A DNA stretch of 64,000 nucleotides from Hemerocallis citrina (Eukaryota > Streptophyta > Magnoliopsida > Asparagales > Asphodelaceae), in the NCBI GenBank assembly GCA_017893485.1, contig CM030363.1, positions 176,175,744-176,239,743 on the forward strand, in the 5' to 3' direction. The notes beneath the pieces were generated by a model. It was given only the letters and a program-made list of their open reading frames with translations, was not told the DNA's origin and did no database searches. Within the stretch, counting starts at the first letter, position 1. Each line of letters opens with the position of its first letter. Position numbers and translations under genes: made by a program. This document shows, one piece after another, positions 21,961 to 33,707 of the stretch.

Positions 21961-22529
21961 GAGCATCCACAGTCGTGGTTTGCTAAAAATAGGTAAATGC
22001 ATATTATAGATATAGTAAAGTGAATTTACTGCAGTCGTAAATTGCTATAATATAGTACCCCAAAAAAAATTAAGATCGGATGAATCTTCGAGACCCGTCC
22101 CACAATTTTTAAATAATTTTTTGATTTTTTTACTAATTAAAACAATTTTCTTAGTTGAATTTTTTTTTAATGCCCCCCCCTTAACTGGACGGATCTTAGG
22201 GTCGGGGGTATTTTTTTGGGTATTTTTAATACGAAATAATTTTTTTAGGAGAGCGACGGACTTTGAAGATCCGTCTGATAAATAATTTTTTTTTTTTTTA
22301 AAGGGACGAACTGTGTAGTTCCGTCTGAGAATTAAAAAAATAATTTTTTTAGTAGGACGGATCTTGAAGTTCTGTTATGTATAATATGCATTTTTCTTAT
22401 ATCCGCTCTCATATATAGCCATCTACTGTTGCGAAATCGTCAAAATATGCATAAATAGCAAACGTCTGCAGCGTTTCGTTTGCTATAAAATGTATATTTT
22501 GGATAAATAGTAAACGACTGTGGATGCTC
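21961..22529. mobile_element. Tourist-like MITE T2 with GGACGG palindromes
   Basis: The termini are GAGCATCCACAGTCGTGGTTT and the complement at the right end (TAAACGACTGTGGATGCTC), with TTA target duplications at 21958-21960 and 22530-22532. Inside are at least four imperfect palindromes of the type GACGGATCTTGAAGATCCGTC or GGACGAACTGTGTAGTTCCGTC. No coding region. Confidence 0.9.
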
Positions 22530-22633
22530 TTACATATCTTACCTTTTAAACTTCTTCTTTCTAATTTCTCGTGTAATTAGTCTCACTTTGTCAATGTACG
22601 GTAGAAGAAGGCCTATTCAAACCCCCATTAACA

Positions 22634-22967
22634 TCTCTACTACTATAATGGGAGAAGGCCTTAGTATAATTTGTCCATATCCCAATCCGTGCAACGCACG
22701 TTTAATTAAACTCTACAATATAAACCAATGAAATACGTATAGTACACGTTCAAATTTATTACCCTATCCCTATCTCTCAAAAAAAACCAAAAACCCTACC
22801 CTCTTCATCTCCCTCTCTCTGTGCACCTGCCCCATGGGAGAACGATCATGAACAGTGAATGTCAGTATATTATTTTACGTGTTCCGCACGTGCTTTTTCC
22901 ATTATAATATAGATAAATAGAATATAAAAAAAATTGTTCAGACATGCATTGCATGTGTATTTACTAG
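22634..22967 (+). mobile_element. Helitron III, 334 bp, non-autonomous
   Basis: It starts TCTCTACTACTATAATGGG after an A. It ends with the palindrome ACATGCATTGCATGT (22942-22956), a short spacer and CTAG followed by T. The related sequence at 48988-49030 lacks the element at exactly this place and reads CATTAATATCTTGTGTAATT, an empty-site control for A/T insertion. A second short hairpin CGTGCAACGCACG is at 22696-22708. Confidence 0.85.
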
Positions 22968-22979
22968 TATTGTGTAATT

Positions 22980-25628
22980 TTTTTTGATATATCGGATAAA
23001 GCCAAACGGCTCCAGCCATCAAAAAATATATTAATCAATATAAATAGTTAGGATACAAACAAAATTACAATTATTTTACAAGGTGTAAAACTGAAAGAAG
23101 AGAACAAAAAAAAATCACAAAATGGCTGAATAGCACACAAAACAGAGGTCTGCGAAACAACAGAAACATCACACCGAAACAAGGGGGCGGTGCAATCAGC
23201 CAGGATTACCAAGCAACTGATGGAGCCATACAAACTTGCCGCATCCGTAAGTGGATCAGGACCAAAGCAAACTGAGCCATGAAACAGGAGGCCAAACCTC
23301 CCCACACGAAGAAAACCAACTCCACTAGCAGTCTAAGGGGACTCTAGCGGCACAACGGAGGCAAAACTGACTGCCTACACCAAGAATGTCAAAGAGAAGC
23401 CAAAACTCAACTGTGCCCAATCTGATGAGCTGATACAGAAGCTGCTTTCCTCGTAAGAATACGAGCACTCACTCGAATCTGCAAATTGTTAAAAACTTTC
23501 TTATTGAATCTCCGCTTCATGGGGAGAGGGGCAACCTTCACCGAAGGGAGCGAAATGGCCGCATGGTCTGAAGATGTAGCTTCGACTTTGATAAGGCACG
23601 AAGGGGTAAAGAGAAAACTGGGAGCGACCGTTGAGGCTATTGGGATGGAGTTAGTAATGTAGGAACAACGGGGAAAAGAAGAATCATCAAGACTCGGCGA
23701 AGACTTAAAGGGAAATGGGTGCAGGATATGTTTAACCTACATCAGGAGCTGATTAAGCCAAGATTGAACCCCTAAATGTTAATACAATGACAATATGTAT
23801 CCTGAAAAATGAAAAGAGAGCGCAGAACATTTGGGAGGAGAAATCTTCAAAGTACAAGGAGAATTATAAACTAAATAAGGGGCTTTAAAATAATCAATAG
23901 TCTTGTCAGGATGCACTTGAGGGTCAGGAATGCAGCATTGCAGTGCAAGCCCCCTCGCACAACGAGACCACGAAAGAGAAGAGAAATAGGATTTAAACAA
24001 GCCGGAATTTTTATCCAGATTCCAACTCAACGCAGGTGCCAGTTAGTTAGAACGGGAACGAGCCTTGTAAGAACCCAAACGAGGGTAGGAGACAAGTTTC
24101 GTATAAACCATACGATCCTTAAAAAGGTTAGCAATAATAGGAAGTTGAAAAGTAGCAAGAGAATCACAATAAGGAGAGAAAAAGGTAGAGCAGTTCATAG
24201 CTGGCAGAGAAATAACAACAGAGGAGTCGAGATCCTTTCCAGTTTCAATACTGAACATTCTAGCCAAGCAAGCATGAAGCTTGCGCTTTAAGAGGGGGTA
24301 GTTAAGAAAGGAGAGGAGTTTAGCCGGTAAGGGATGACCTCTGGGAACACCAAGGAGTTTTTGAAGGGAGAAGCATCGACTGCGAGAGTGACCAAACTTA
24401 TCACAGAAAATGCACTTCATTTTATTCACACACTCACGTTTAAAATGTCCGGGAAGGAGACACCTGAAGCAGACCCGAAGAGGGTCGGACCTACGAGGAG
24501 AAGGGGAATTAGAGAAGATGGGAGAGCACCGAGAATGATAGATGTTATCCAAAGGAGGAGAAGATATGTCCCATTTCAAATCCTGAACCGATTCTAAACT
24601 GTAAGAGCTAGCTTCGGACTCGATGAGATTCATGGTAGAAACCAGCTCAAGATAGTCTCAAAGCAATACACCAACAGAGGAAAGATACTGGACAATGGTA
24701 CCACTTACAGTTAGATCCAATCCCACCAATACAGCACCACCAAAGAACAACCCAACGCAGCTCAAAAAGGGGCAACAACACCCTCCAAATAGAGAGAAAA
24801 AGAATGGAGATCCGGAGAAGTTAACTGAAGTCAATTGTTTACTGAATTCAATTGTAAACTGAAGTCAATTGTAGCTACAAACCAGCACGTACTGTAGAGA
24901 TCAGGAGAAGACAATAACTGGAAAGATAGAGGATACTAAATAGGCAGTGTCGATTAGCAAAGATCCCTTAGGGAAGGAACCACTGTGCCGGAGATGAGGA
25001 ATTAGTTCCTCAAGAGATAAAGAGAAATAGCTTTGATTCAATAGAGGAGAGAAAATGGGAGTAGCAAAGACTATCAAAAACCATGGTAGTGGAAGAATCC
25101 CCACCACAAAACAGTCCAAAAGACAAGAAATAAAATAAATGCGACTCACAGTGATGTGTTACGGGGCGAAATGCTGGGTGGAGCTAGAGCGCCTGCGGTT
25201 GAATGACCGGGACTGGAGCGGATGGAGGAGCCTAAGCTCCTGAGCGGGAGAAGAGGGGATGCAGCGGAGGGAGCAGGATGGGGGAATCAAATTCCTCCAA
25301 GGAGCACAGAGAGGCCGGAGGTTAAGGAGTCGTCGAAACTCCCTTAAGAAGGAAAGAGTAGCCGGCGGAAGTAGCACAGTGGACGGCGCCGAAGGTAAGG
25401 GAAATAGGGCCAAGTCGGAATCTATGAAGGGGGGGGGGGGGGGACCAAGATGAAAAGGGTTTATAGATCTGGACGAAGCCGACAACTTTAACCAAAGAAG
25501 GAGGAGGAGAACGGAAAGAGAGCGACCGGATCTGGGCGAATTCGAGAAGAGGAGTTTGTATTTTGCTAAGTTCTTTCTGTTTCAGTACTTGAAGCACCGT
25601 TGTACACTACAACATTTCTTTATTCATC
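22980..25628 (-). mobile_element. Antisense LINE with ORF1 only
   Basis: The minus-strand poly(A) is at 22980-22987. The target duplication is ACTAGTATTGTGTAATT (22963-22979) against ACTAGCATTGAGTAATT (25629-25645), 15 of 17 identical. The left copy includes the CTAG of Helitron III, so the LINE came later. The 3' untranslated region with GGCTGGAGCCGTTTGGC is typical of plant L1 ends. ORF1 is present, but there is no endonuclease or reverse transcriptase, so this is an internally deleted, non-autonomous copy. A G-run lies at 25429-25442 in the 5' part. Confidence 0.82.
23400..24633 (-). pseudogene. LINE ORF1, zinc-knuckle RNA-binding protein
   Basis: ORF1 of plant L1 elements binds element RNA. 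From ATG 24633 the minus strand encodes 196 residues with two adjacent CCHC knuckles: CFRCLLPGHFKREC and CIFCDKFGHSRSRC (about residues 54-87). The frame then stops at 24043. Coding-like text continues in other frames, including a basic segment KRRFNKKVFNNLQIRVSARI around 23465-23525, likely the ORF1 C-terminus. The usual N-terminal DUF4283 domain is not visible upstream, so the ORF is truncated or rearranged. Confidence 0.72.
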
Positions 25629-25645
25629 ACTAGCATTGAGTAATT

Positions 25646-25910
25646 GAAATTCAATGAGTTCCTCAATCCAAAAAAATATACCCAAAAAATAACAATTAAA
25701 AACCTTTTTAATTGCACGATATTTAAAGCAATAATCATAATCATAATGTACGTGCTCTACGCGTGACGTCCATCGGTTCATATCTATCCGTCAAAACGAT
25801 TCCAACTAAGATTCCATCTGCACGTTCGTTCACACGCGCTTGTCAAAACACCTCTTCCTTAACTCAGAAGCCAAGGGCATTATCGTAATTCACTCCCCCC
25901 AAAATCCTCT
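25646..25910 (+). promoter_or_regulatory. Thioredoxin upstream region
   Basis: The stretch just upstream of the TATA box includes GCACGTGCTCT-like and GTGACGTCCAT (a CGTGACGTC element similar to bZIP ACGT-core sites, about 25764-25772). The part 25646-25815 has a second copy at 49025-49207, which contains the same CGTGACGTC word. The TE-free promoter is only about 265 bp because a LINE ends at 25628. Confidence 0.55.
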
Positions 25911-25917
25911 ATATAAA
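25909..25917 (+). promoter_or_regulatory. TATA box of the thioredoxin gene
   Basis: CTATATAAA about 120 bp upstream of the start codon, a normal plant TATA spacing for a short 5' untranslated region. Confidence 0.7.
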
Positions 25918-26033
25918 TCGAAACAAAGCCTGGGTTTCTCCAAACTCATCGAAAAAAAAAAAAAAATCCTACCTTTGTTCCCCAAATCTCTCCTTAATCC
26001 TAATTTTGTCCATTTCGATTTTCGAGAAATTCA

Positions 26034-28876
26034 ATGGCGGATGCTGTGATCGCTTGCCACACGGTCAACGAATGGACCACCCAGCTCGATCAGGCCAACT
26101 CTTCCAAGAAATTGGTACCAATTTTTAGAACCCCAATTATGTGTCAAAAATGAAGTTTTTTTTGTCAGATTATTGATGTTATATTGGTGGGTAATTGTTG
26201 CAACAAAATTGGAACGATGTCGGAACCCCCAATTTTGATTAGAGTTTGAATTTTTGGTTCCAAAAAATGAAGTTTTGTGGTGGGTTGCGCTTGGGTTGTT
26301 AGATCATGGGTTCCATTTGGATCTTATTTAGGTTTAAATGGATGACTTGTTAATTTCGATTAGGTTCATCTAATTTTGTCAAATTTCAATTTTTGATTTG
26401 TGGGATTTTCCTCATCTTTTTGACCCCTGTAAAAAGGTTGGATGTGGACTACTTCTGTTGGTTTTCGCCTCATATTTAGTTCTAGACCGCAAAGTGTTTG
26501 ATGCTTGACATGTTTCGTAGTTTTGTCCGCTACTTTTGTGAGGGAATATATTTGGGTCGTTGTCATTTGAGCTGATGGATTACATTTTTTTTCATGAATT
26601 GTCAAGGAAATAAGTTTATTTTGTTGTAGGTTTTGGATTCTTCTAATTTATTTATTTCTTTAACAACAACAACAACAAAGGTTCCCAAAAATTTAAGGTT
26701 CGGGCCGTTCGGCCACGGGATTCCTTTCTTCTCAAACCTATTTCATTGAGCCCTTGATAACAAAGGGATACATTAAAAGTTCAAATTAATTACAATAATG
26801 ATAGCTAAATTAATAAGTTGTCTTTTTTTTTTCTTTTTTTTTTCTTTCATGTCCTTGTAAATTATCATCTAAATCTGTTAATAGTAAGGGTGTGTTAGGA
26901 AACAATGTTTGGCCAACTTAAGTTACCACACACCTACCTATTGTAAAACAATTTGACCATGACTATTTTTTTTTTTTTTGGGTATTTTGGAAGTTAACCA
27001 AAGTTCACTCCATTACTTACATAAAGATAGCAAATTTGTCAAAGTTTAGATAAAATAGGTTTCACTGGAGTTGAGCTAAGTACAGTTATCTCAACCTTTT
27101 GGCCTAGAAAAGTTGAGTTATATCAACTCGAACGCCTCCTAAACAGTACAGAGTTATAAAAACTCAAGTTTGAGGGAAAACCACTGCATTGTTTAAGAAA
27201 ACTAAGGGTTTTGGGAATGTTTGACAAAGAAAAGTAAACTAAAGGAAGAATGGGATATCATTCTTTTCCTTTTCCTTTTCTTTTTTCTTACCCTTTGAGC
27301 TTTTTCAATTATTAGGAATCACTTTTTATATCACGACCACAATTCTGTCAAAAATTCTTTGTGGACCATCACAATGTATTGTAAACATTCTTTGCACTGG
27401 TGCTGCAAACTTGCAATTGATCAATTTGTAGACTTGTATGCCTATTTCTTTCTATCTTGGTTTGTAAGAAAATTCATGTTGTGTGCTCTGCAATGGCTAA
27501 TTTTATTGGTGACTGGAATTATTTGGCTTATTAGTTGGTTTGTGGCTTACCTCCTTTATTTTTTTGCCCTCTATATGCTGGATTTTGCAGGCAGTTATGG
27601 GTTATATTTGTAGGACAGTTTTGCATGAGTTCATTTCGTTTAAACTTCTCACTACATCGTCCATTTATATATATAAAAGTGTTATTGCTGGAGGAAACTA
27701 ATGTAGTACATTGACCTGACTCTAGCGTATGTGTTGACATCTTTACTTGCCAAAACACCCTTTAGCTCGTCCTTTATGTTCTTCAATTATTGTGAGTTCT
27801 TTGTTTTATTAGCATCTCCTGGCTTTTTCAATTTAATCTACACAAAAAATAATTACCATTTATTTCTTTTGATTTCACTATTAAGATTGGAATTACAATT
27901 CTAATTAGTTCATATGCATTGACCGACCTGCTTTCTTATTGTTGAATCGTGAATCTTTGTCCCATGATCACCTGACTATATATTCAACAATATAAGAACC
28001 ATGCATAAATATGCTGGTACTCGAGTTCTCATTTTAAATCTACATGATTAATATTAGTAATTTGAGATCCCTTTACTCTTATTTTGTTGTTGGTTTGGTT
28101 CCATTTACATCAGAATATGTTGTACTTTCTGTTTCTTTCCGGTACCTGTTAAGTTTTGATTTTGTTATAGTACTAAATCTTCAGTTCATCTGAAAATGCG
28201 CTCTTCTATCCTTTGCATTGATTTTATCATTAGTAATTCAATTTTCCTGTTTCAATTTGGCTGAGATTTTGTGCTTCTTTCCAATTGCTCTCTTCTCAGT
28301 GCTGGCAGTTTTGTTTTAAAACTTTGTGGAGGTTGAAAAATTAAATTTCCTTGCTATTTATTTGTTGTGTGCGCTACATAATTTAGACCTCCCATTTTTT
28401 TTTGTGATGGCAAGGCTACTGACAGCTTGCTGTGCTAATTTCTCTATCAATTGTCGTGTCTGATGTTTATTCATTTGAAGCAACTAACGAGTTTTCCTTG
28501 TATTTTTACTCCCTTCAGGTTGTTGTTGATTTCACTGCCTCTTGGTGCGGACCATGCCGCATGATGGCCCCACTCTTTGCTGAGCTGGCAAAGAAGTTCA
28601 CCGACGTTGTTTTCCTTAAAGTCGATGTCGATGAGTTGAAGGTTAGAAAGCACCACCTCTTAATTCTGATCACATCTCACTTCACCCTTTTACATTTAAT
28701 TGTTTCTGTTTCTAAAATATTTTCTTTCTTTTTCTTTTCAATATCAGCAAGTTGCTCAGGACTGGGCAGTGGAAGCAATGCCGACCTTTATGTTTGTGAA
28801 GGAGGGCAAGATCGTTGACAAGATTGTTGGGGCCCGCAAGGATGATCTTCCAAGAAAGATTGAGCTATACAAATGA
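26034..28876 (+). CDS. TRXH: Thioredoxin h, three exons
   Basis: This small cytosolic oxidoreductase reduces disulfides in target proteins, using electrons from NADPH-thioredoxin reductase. Exons are 26034-26114, 28519-28641 and 28748-28876, all in phase 0 with GT-AG introns, giving 110 residues. The active site WCGPC is at residues 36-40, the buried Asp precedes it ([12 protein letters not shown]), and the cis-proline loop AMPTF is at about residues 76-80. There is no transit peptide, which fits the h type. Length is slightly below the usual 112-120. Intron positions (before VVVDF and after DVDELK) match those common in plant h thioredoxins. Intron 1 is 2.4 kb and intron 2 is 106 bp. No break is seen, so I expect it to be functional. 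Confidence 0.95.
26655..26790 (-). repeat. Possible SINE-like fragment in thioredoxin intron 1
   Basis: On the minus strand the segment ends with a TTG repeat (complement of ACAACAACAACAACAA at 26663-26679) preceded by GGCCGAACGGCCCGAACC. A TTG-type tail is known in some plant SINE families. No target duplication was verified, so this is tentative. Confidence 0.25.
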
Positions 28877-29920
28877 GAATATGATTCCTCTGGACTGATC
28901 TTCTATATCTATTATCAAGTTTGGATTGGTATAAATGTGAAAGCAGGATTTTACTCTTAATGTGTTTGCTTGCTGTTAAGTCATGTAATGCTTTGGAGAT
29001 TCTAAGATATTTGGCATATATTATGAATGGTTGGTATTTGACTATGAATTTCTTGTGTTCTTGTTAAAAATGCTTGCTCATAGATTAACTACTTTGATTG
29101 GTATGTAAGTTCATGTGCTTGATCATCTTTGAATATATATGAGCAAGAGGATTCCTGTGATGGAAGTTTGGAAGTTTGCAAGCCCGAGGTCTTTGTTTTG
29201 TTATCTCTGTGTTGGTGGTTGACAATCAAGTAGATTCCTGTGATTGGAAAATGATGTTTCATTCTGTACCATCGCACAATTGTGTTATGAAGGATCGGAT
29301 GTCGTTCTGTTTCTGTTACTATATTAGTTTCCCCATCTCTCTATCTTCCAAATTGTCCGATCTGTTATCTTTGTCAGTTTTTCCCTTGTGATTTGGTTGT
29401 ATCCATAAACTTCTCAGTTTTTCACTTGTAATATGGTTGTCGCAGAAATCTATGCCACCTAATGACATTTGTTATGGTGAGAACCTGCACTATTTACTTT
29501 AGTTTGGTGGTGAACATTTGCGTTGTTCGTTAGAACTTTGTGTGGAACTTTTGCACTGCTACTGCTAGTTGCTAGTTTGAGCTTTGTGTTGAACATTTGC
29601 ACTGCCACTGCTAGTTTGAGTTCGGTGTAGGGAGTGCCTCTCAGTACATAATGTCATGTCTTTCTACTTCTGTATGGAAGACAGGAAATCGATAATTGGA
29701 AATTAACAAAAACTAGAGTTTCATTGTTGCCCGAAAAGCAACTGGTGAAACATCATCACTGATCTGAAAGCTTTAATTTTCCGGAACGTCTGTTCTTTTT
29801 TCGCTGGTGTTAGAATTGGATGCTGCAAGATGACCAAGCCCGATATCCCCATCATTCTCATCCCTTTCGTATGGAGTGAACTCTGTTTTTGTTGTCATTT
29901 ATTACAAATTTTGTGAATTT
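28877..29920 (+). other. Thioredoxin 3' flank, no gene
   Basis: The first 150-200 bp after the stop are the likely 3' untranslated region. A local near-repeat (TTTGTGT(G/T)GAAC(A/T)TTTGCACTGC) occurs at 29530-29610. Nothing else is recognisable. Confidence 0.5.
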
Positions 29921-31855
29921 TGTTCCAAAATGACCAACTTTTTTTAAATATTACCAAACTGACCCACTTTCGAAATTATTTATGAAAATGACCCATATAG
30001 CGAGCATGGTGAAAATCTCCTCGCTGTTTGAGACAGCAGTCTATCCTACTAGATTTGTTACTAAAATAATCCACCTTTTGAAAGTATTTACCAAACCGAC
30101 CCACTTTCGAAACTATTTACCAAATTGATCTATTCACGATCTGAGATAGCGAGTCTAGTTTAAATGAACTCGCTATGTATTTGTACTCATTTTTCAGAGA
30201 AAGTATGTTTCGCTATCTTAGATAGTTGAGATAGCGAGTCTAGTTCAACTGACATCGCTATTTCAGATAGCGAATGTAGTTATACTCATTTTTTAGAAAA
30301 ATTTTAAACATGCAATTTCTACCTGAAATATATAACTACACTCGTTATCTCAGATAGCGAGTCTAGTTCAACTGACCTCGCTATCTCAGATAGCGAGTGT
30401 AGTTGTACTTATTTTTTGGAAACATTTAAAAAATGAAATTTTTACCTGAAATGTATAGACATACACTCGCTATACGAGATAGCGAGTTCAGTGGAAGTAG
30501 ACTCGCTATCTCAGATAGCGAGTGTAATTGTATATATTTCATATTCAAATTTTTTTTGAAAAAATGAGTACAACAACACTCGCTATCTGAGATAGTAAGT
30601 TCATTTCAATTAGTTGTATACATTTCATTTTCAAAATTTTCTCTAAAAAATGAGTACAACTCCACTCGCTATCTGAGATAGCGAGTCTAGTTCAAATGAA
30701 CTCTCCATCTCAGATAGCGAGTGTTTTTGTATATATTTCAAGTAGAAATTGTATGTTCAAAATTTATCCAAGTGTTGGAAAAAATCATAAAGCTACACTC
30801 GCTGTTTGACTGGGTCAATTGGGTAAATAGTTTCGAAAGTGGGCCAATTTGCTAAATACTTTCAAAAGTGAGTCATTTTGGTAAACGTTTTCTATTCTAA
30901 GGCTATTTTTCCCCCACTTGGAGAAAACTCGAAAAAATCTCCAATTCAAGACTCGCTGTCTCAGCTAGCGCAAGTATTTGTACCACATTTGCTATCTGAG
31001 ACAACGTGTGTCGTTTGGAGATTTTTTAACCTCCAGCCTCGTTGTCTCACTCTTCCTCATTTCTCTCTTCTTTCTCCCGAAACCCACTTTCGAAAACCTC
31101 ATGATTCAAAGATTTCAGAACTCTCAGAAAACAAAATATCAAATCATAATCACATTGCAGATTCAACCTGTCCATTAAATGAAAATTTTATCCATGAATT
31201 ACTACAATCAGAAATGATGAAATTTCATATTCAAAATTATCATATGGGATACAGAAAAATGAGGTATAATAATTAACAATTCAATACGGATGCAAGTTGA
31301 TGCGATCTCAAGCCAGAACTCTCAGTCATGACTCCCCTAAATAAATAATACTCATGGAAGATAAATATGTTCGCTGCGGAAAGTGAAAAGCAGAACTTAC
31401 CTCTTCCATGAACTGTCATGATAGGAATCTGTCCAGAAATCTATTAAATCAGTGTATTTTATCGGTATTGACTTTTTAAATAAGTGTGTAACTTGAATAA
31501 GTTCTCAAACATAGCTTAGGGTTTCGAAAGTGGGTTTCGGCGTTAGGAGAAAAAAAAATGAGAGAAATGAGGTTGAGAAGGAGACAGCGAGACTGGGATT
31601 TACAAAATCCTAACGACACTCGCTGTCTCAGATAGCGAGTATGGTACAAACACTCGTGCTATCTGAGACAGCGAGTCTTGAATTGGAGAATTTTTCAAGT
31701 TTTCTCCAAGTGGGAGAGACATAACCTCAGGATAGACTCACTATCTCAGATAGTGTGGAGGTTTTCACCAAACTCGCTATCTGAGTCGTTTTGATAAATA
31801 GTTTTGAAAGTGGGTTGGTTTACTTTCAAAAAGTGGGTCATTTTGGGAAAAAATT
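29921..31855. mobile_element. Non-autonomous MULE-like element(s) with TCGCTAT palindrome array
   Basis: The outer ends are inverted: CCAAAATGACC...CCCACTTTCGAAA on the left and its complement at 31795-31850. A similar terminus also occurs internally at 30830-30885, so one element may be fused to or nested in another. Between 30120 and 30740 there are about ten near-perfect palindromes of the form TCGCTATCTGAGATAGCGA, spaced by AT-rich text with GTACTCATTTTT. A second pair of inverted arms (about 30912-31130 and 31505-31725, starting CCACTTGGAGAAAA) encloses 370 bp. No transposase. The same arms occur in the element at 32402-38453. Confidence 0.75.
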
Positions 31856-31941
31856 TCATAGGTTATCATTCAATTAAAAAGGTAAAGTAGTACAAATCAT
31901 ATTATATGGAATGATAAACTATGTAGGTATATATTATCCGG

Positions 31942-32045
31942 CACAATTCACAGATGCCACCTTCATAGATGCTCCAATTCACAGATGCTCCAATTCAAGG
32001 CACAATCCGGCACAATTCACAGATGCTCCAATTCAAGGCATATAT
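31942..32045. repeat. Short tandem repeat of CACAGATGCTCCAATTC
   Basis: The words CACAATTCACAGATG and CTCCAATTCAAGGCA occur two to three times in direct order. The rest of 31856-32340 is non-coding AT-rich DNA. Confidence 0.6.
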
Positions 32046-32339
32046 TATATGGAATGGTATTATCCGCAAACTTTGCTTTCCATTTGATTTCATAAATGAC
32101 ATTCCATCTTTTATAAAGTATTGGACTTTCTTGTCACTTGATTAATTAAAAGTTGACATTTCACTTTCATGGGACTTTAAATTGTTAGGATACAGAACCT
32201 ATTTAGGTCGTTTATTCTCAAGGAAAAGGTTGAACAATTCAAAGTGCAGACGTCAATGCTCCATACACGAATGCATGAGATTAATCCCGTGGGTATTCAA
32301 ACCCACTCGTGAAGAGAAAGAATAGTTGAGACACACATA

Positions 32340-32340
<1 letters not shown>

Positions 32341-32396
<56 letters not shown>
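32341..32396. repeat. (CT)n microsatellite
   Basis: About 55 bp of CT repeat, next to the left end of the MULE at 32402. Confidence 0.95.
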
Positions 32397-32399
<3 letters not shown>

Positions 32400-33707
32400 C
32401 ATTTTTCCCAAAATAACTCACTTTTTGAAAATATTTACTAAGCTGACCCACTTTCGAAATTAATTACCAAAATAACCCACTCGCTATCTTAAATAGCTAA
32501 TTTGGTCAAAACCTCATCCCTATCTAAGATAGCGAGTGTATGTTGAGATGTTTTAACATGAAGAAAAATACCAAGTTTAGACTCGCTATTTGAGATTGCG
32601 AGTTTGGTGAAAACATCATCAGTATCTGAGATATCAAGTGTATGTTGAGTTGTTTCACCACCACTTGGAGAAAAAACTTGAAGATAAACACCAAGTTAAG
32701 ACTCGATATCTCTGATAATGACTGTATTTGTACCACACTCGCTAACTGAGATAGCGAGTGTCGATTGAGGAGGTTTTTAAAGACTCGCTGTTTCATTCTC
32801 TCTCTCTCACTTCTCTCTTTCCATTATCTCCCTAACTCCGAAAGAAACCCAAAACTCTAGCCTCCCAAATTCGTTACTACACCAACAAAATCCGTTCAAA
32901 ATCTATTGAGATTCACTTAATCACTTACAACCCTCTCTAGTCCGACTCTCAAAACCTTAAACCCATCATCCAAGATCCCGAATTAAGTCGATTTCGAGAA
33001 GGGTAAAGAGAACTGTGGCGGAAGCATGTGCTTTCATCTCATCCTCATTCTCTACCTACTAAAGCACCCAACTATCGTACGGTAAGTCTTCATACCTTTG
33101 CAATTTTATTTTGGGTTAATTTTAATTGTATATTTGTTAGAACGTAATGTTAAGAAATGGTGGTTTGTGTGATGATTAGTGTACTCCGAATTGTTGATTG
33201 GGGTTGAGAAATTTAGAATGCAATGTTGATAAATTATATGTGTAAGTTGTTCATAATGAGTTCTTCATTCTTCTTTCAATTATTCATTGGTAAATTATAT
33301 ATGTAGATTTTATTGGTGTTAAATTGTTGATAAGGAATTGTTATATTGGTGTTAAAGTTTTGGGTTAATTTTGATTGTGTGTTAAATTGAACGGAATGTT
33401 GAGAGCTCATGATCTGTGGGATGATTTGGAATTTATTTCTGTATAGTTAGTTAAAAGTGAAATGCTACTTTGAGATATAATTTAATTTTGATATAAATAG
33501 GATTATCGATATATAATTTAACTTTGAACTAGCATGTTGAGAGCTTTTGATATGAATATGATTATTAAATATTTGTCCATATTATTGTTGAATTCTTCAC
33601 TTATGGTGTGTGTATATTATTTGTGTTAAATTGTTTATTTTTAGAGTATGCAATTCTACTATACCGAAATACATATAAAATTATAGGATTCTCATCGCTA
33701 TTAGATA

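Noticed and set aside
27359..27613. A Trp/Phe-rich plus-strand frame in thioredoxin intron 1
   Set aside because: It lies in a T-rich plant intron with no homology signal; the exons on both sides splice in phase.
28432..28818. A 128-residue frame across thioredoxin exon 2
   Set aside because: It is exon 2 read through its flanking introns; the spliced model keeps WCGPC and the AMPTF cis-proline loop in one protein.
29995..30780. CRISPR-like array, since short repeats alternate with spacers
   Set aside because: The repeats are palindromes in both orientations with AT-rich related spacers, in a plant genome with transposon termini; no CRISPR feature fits.
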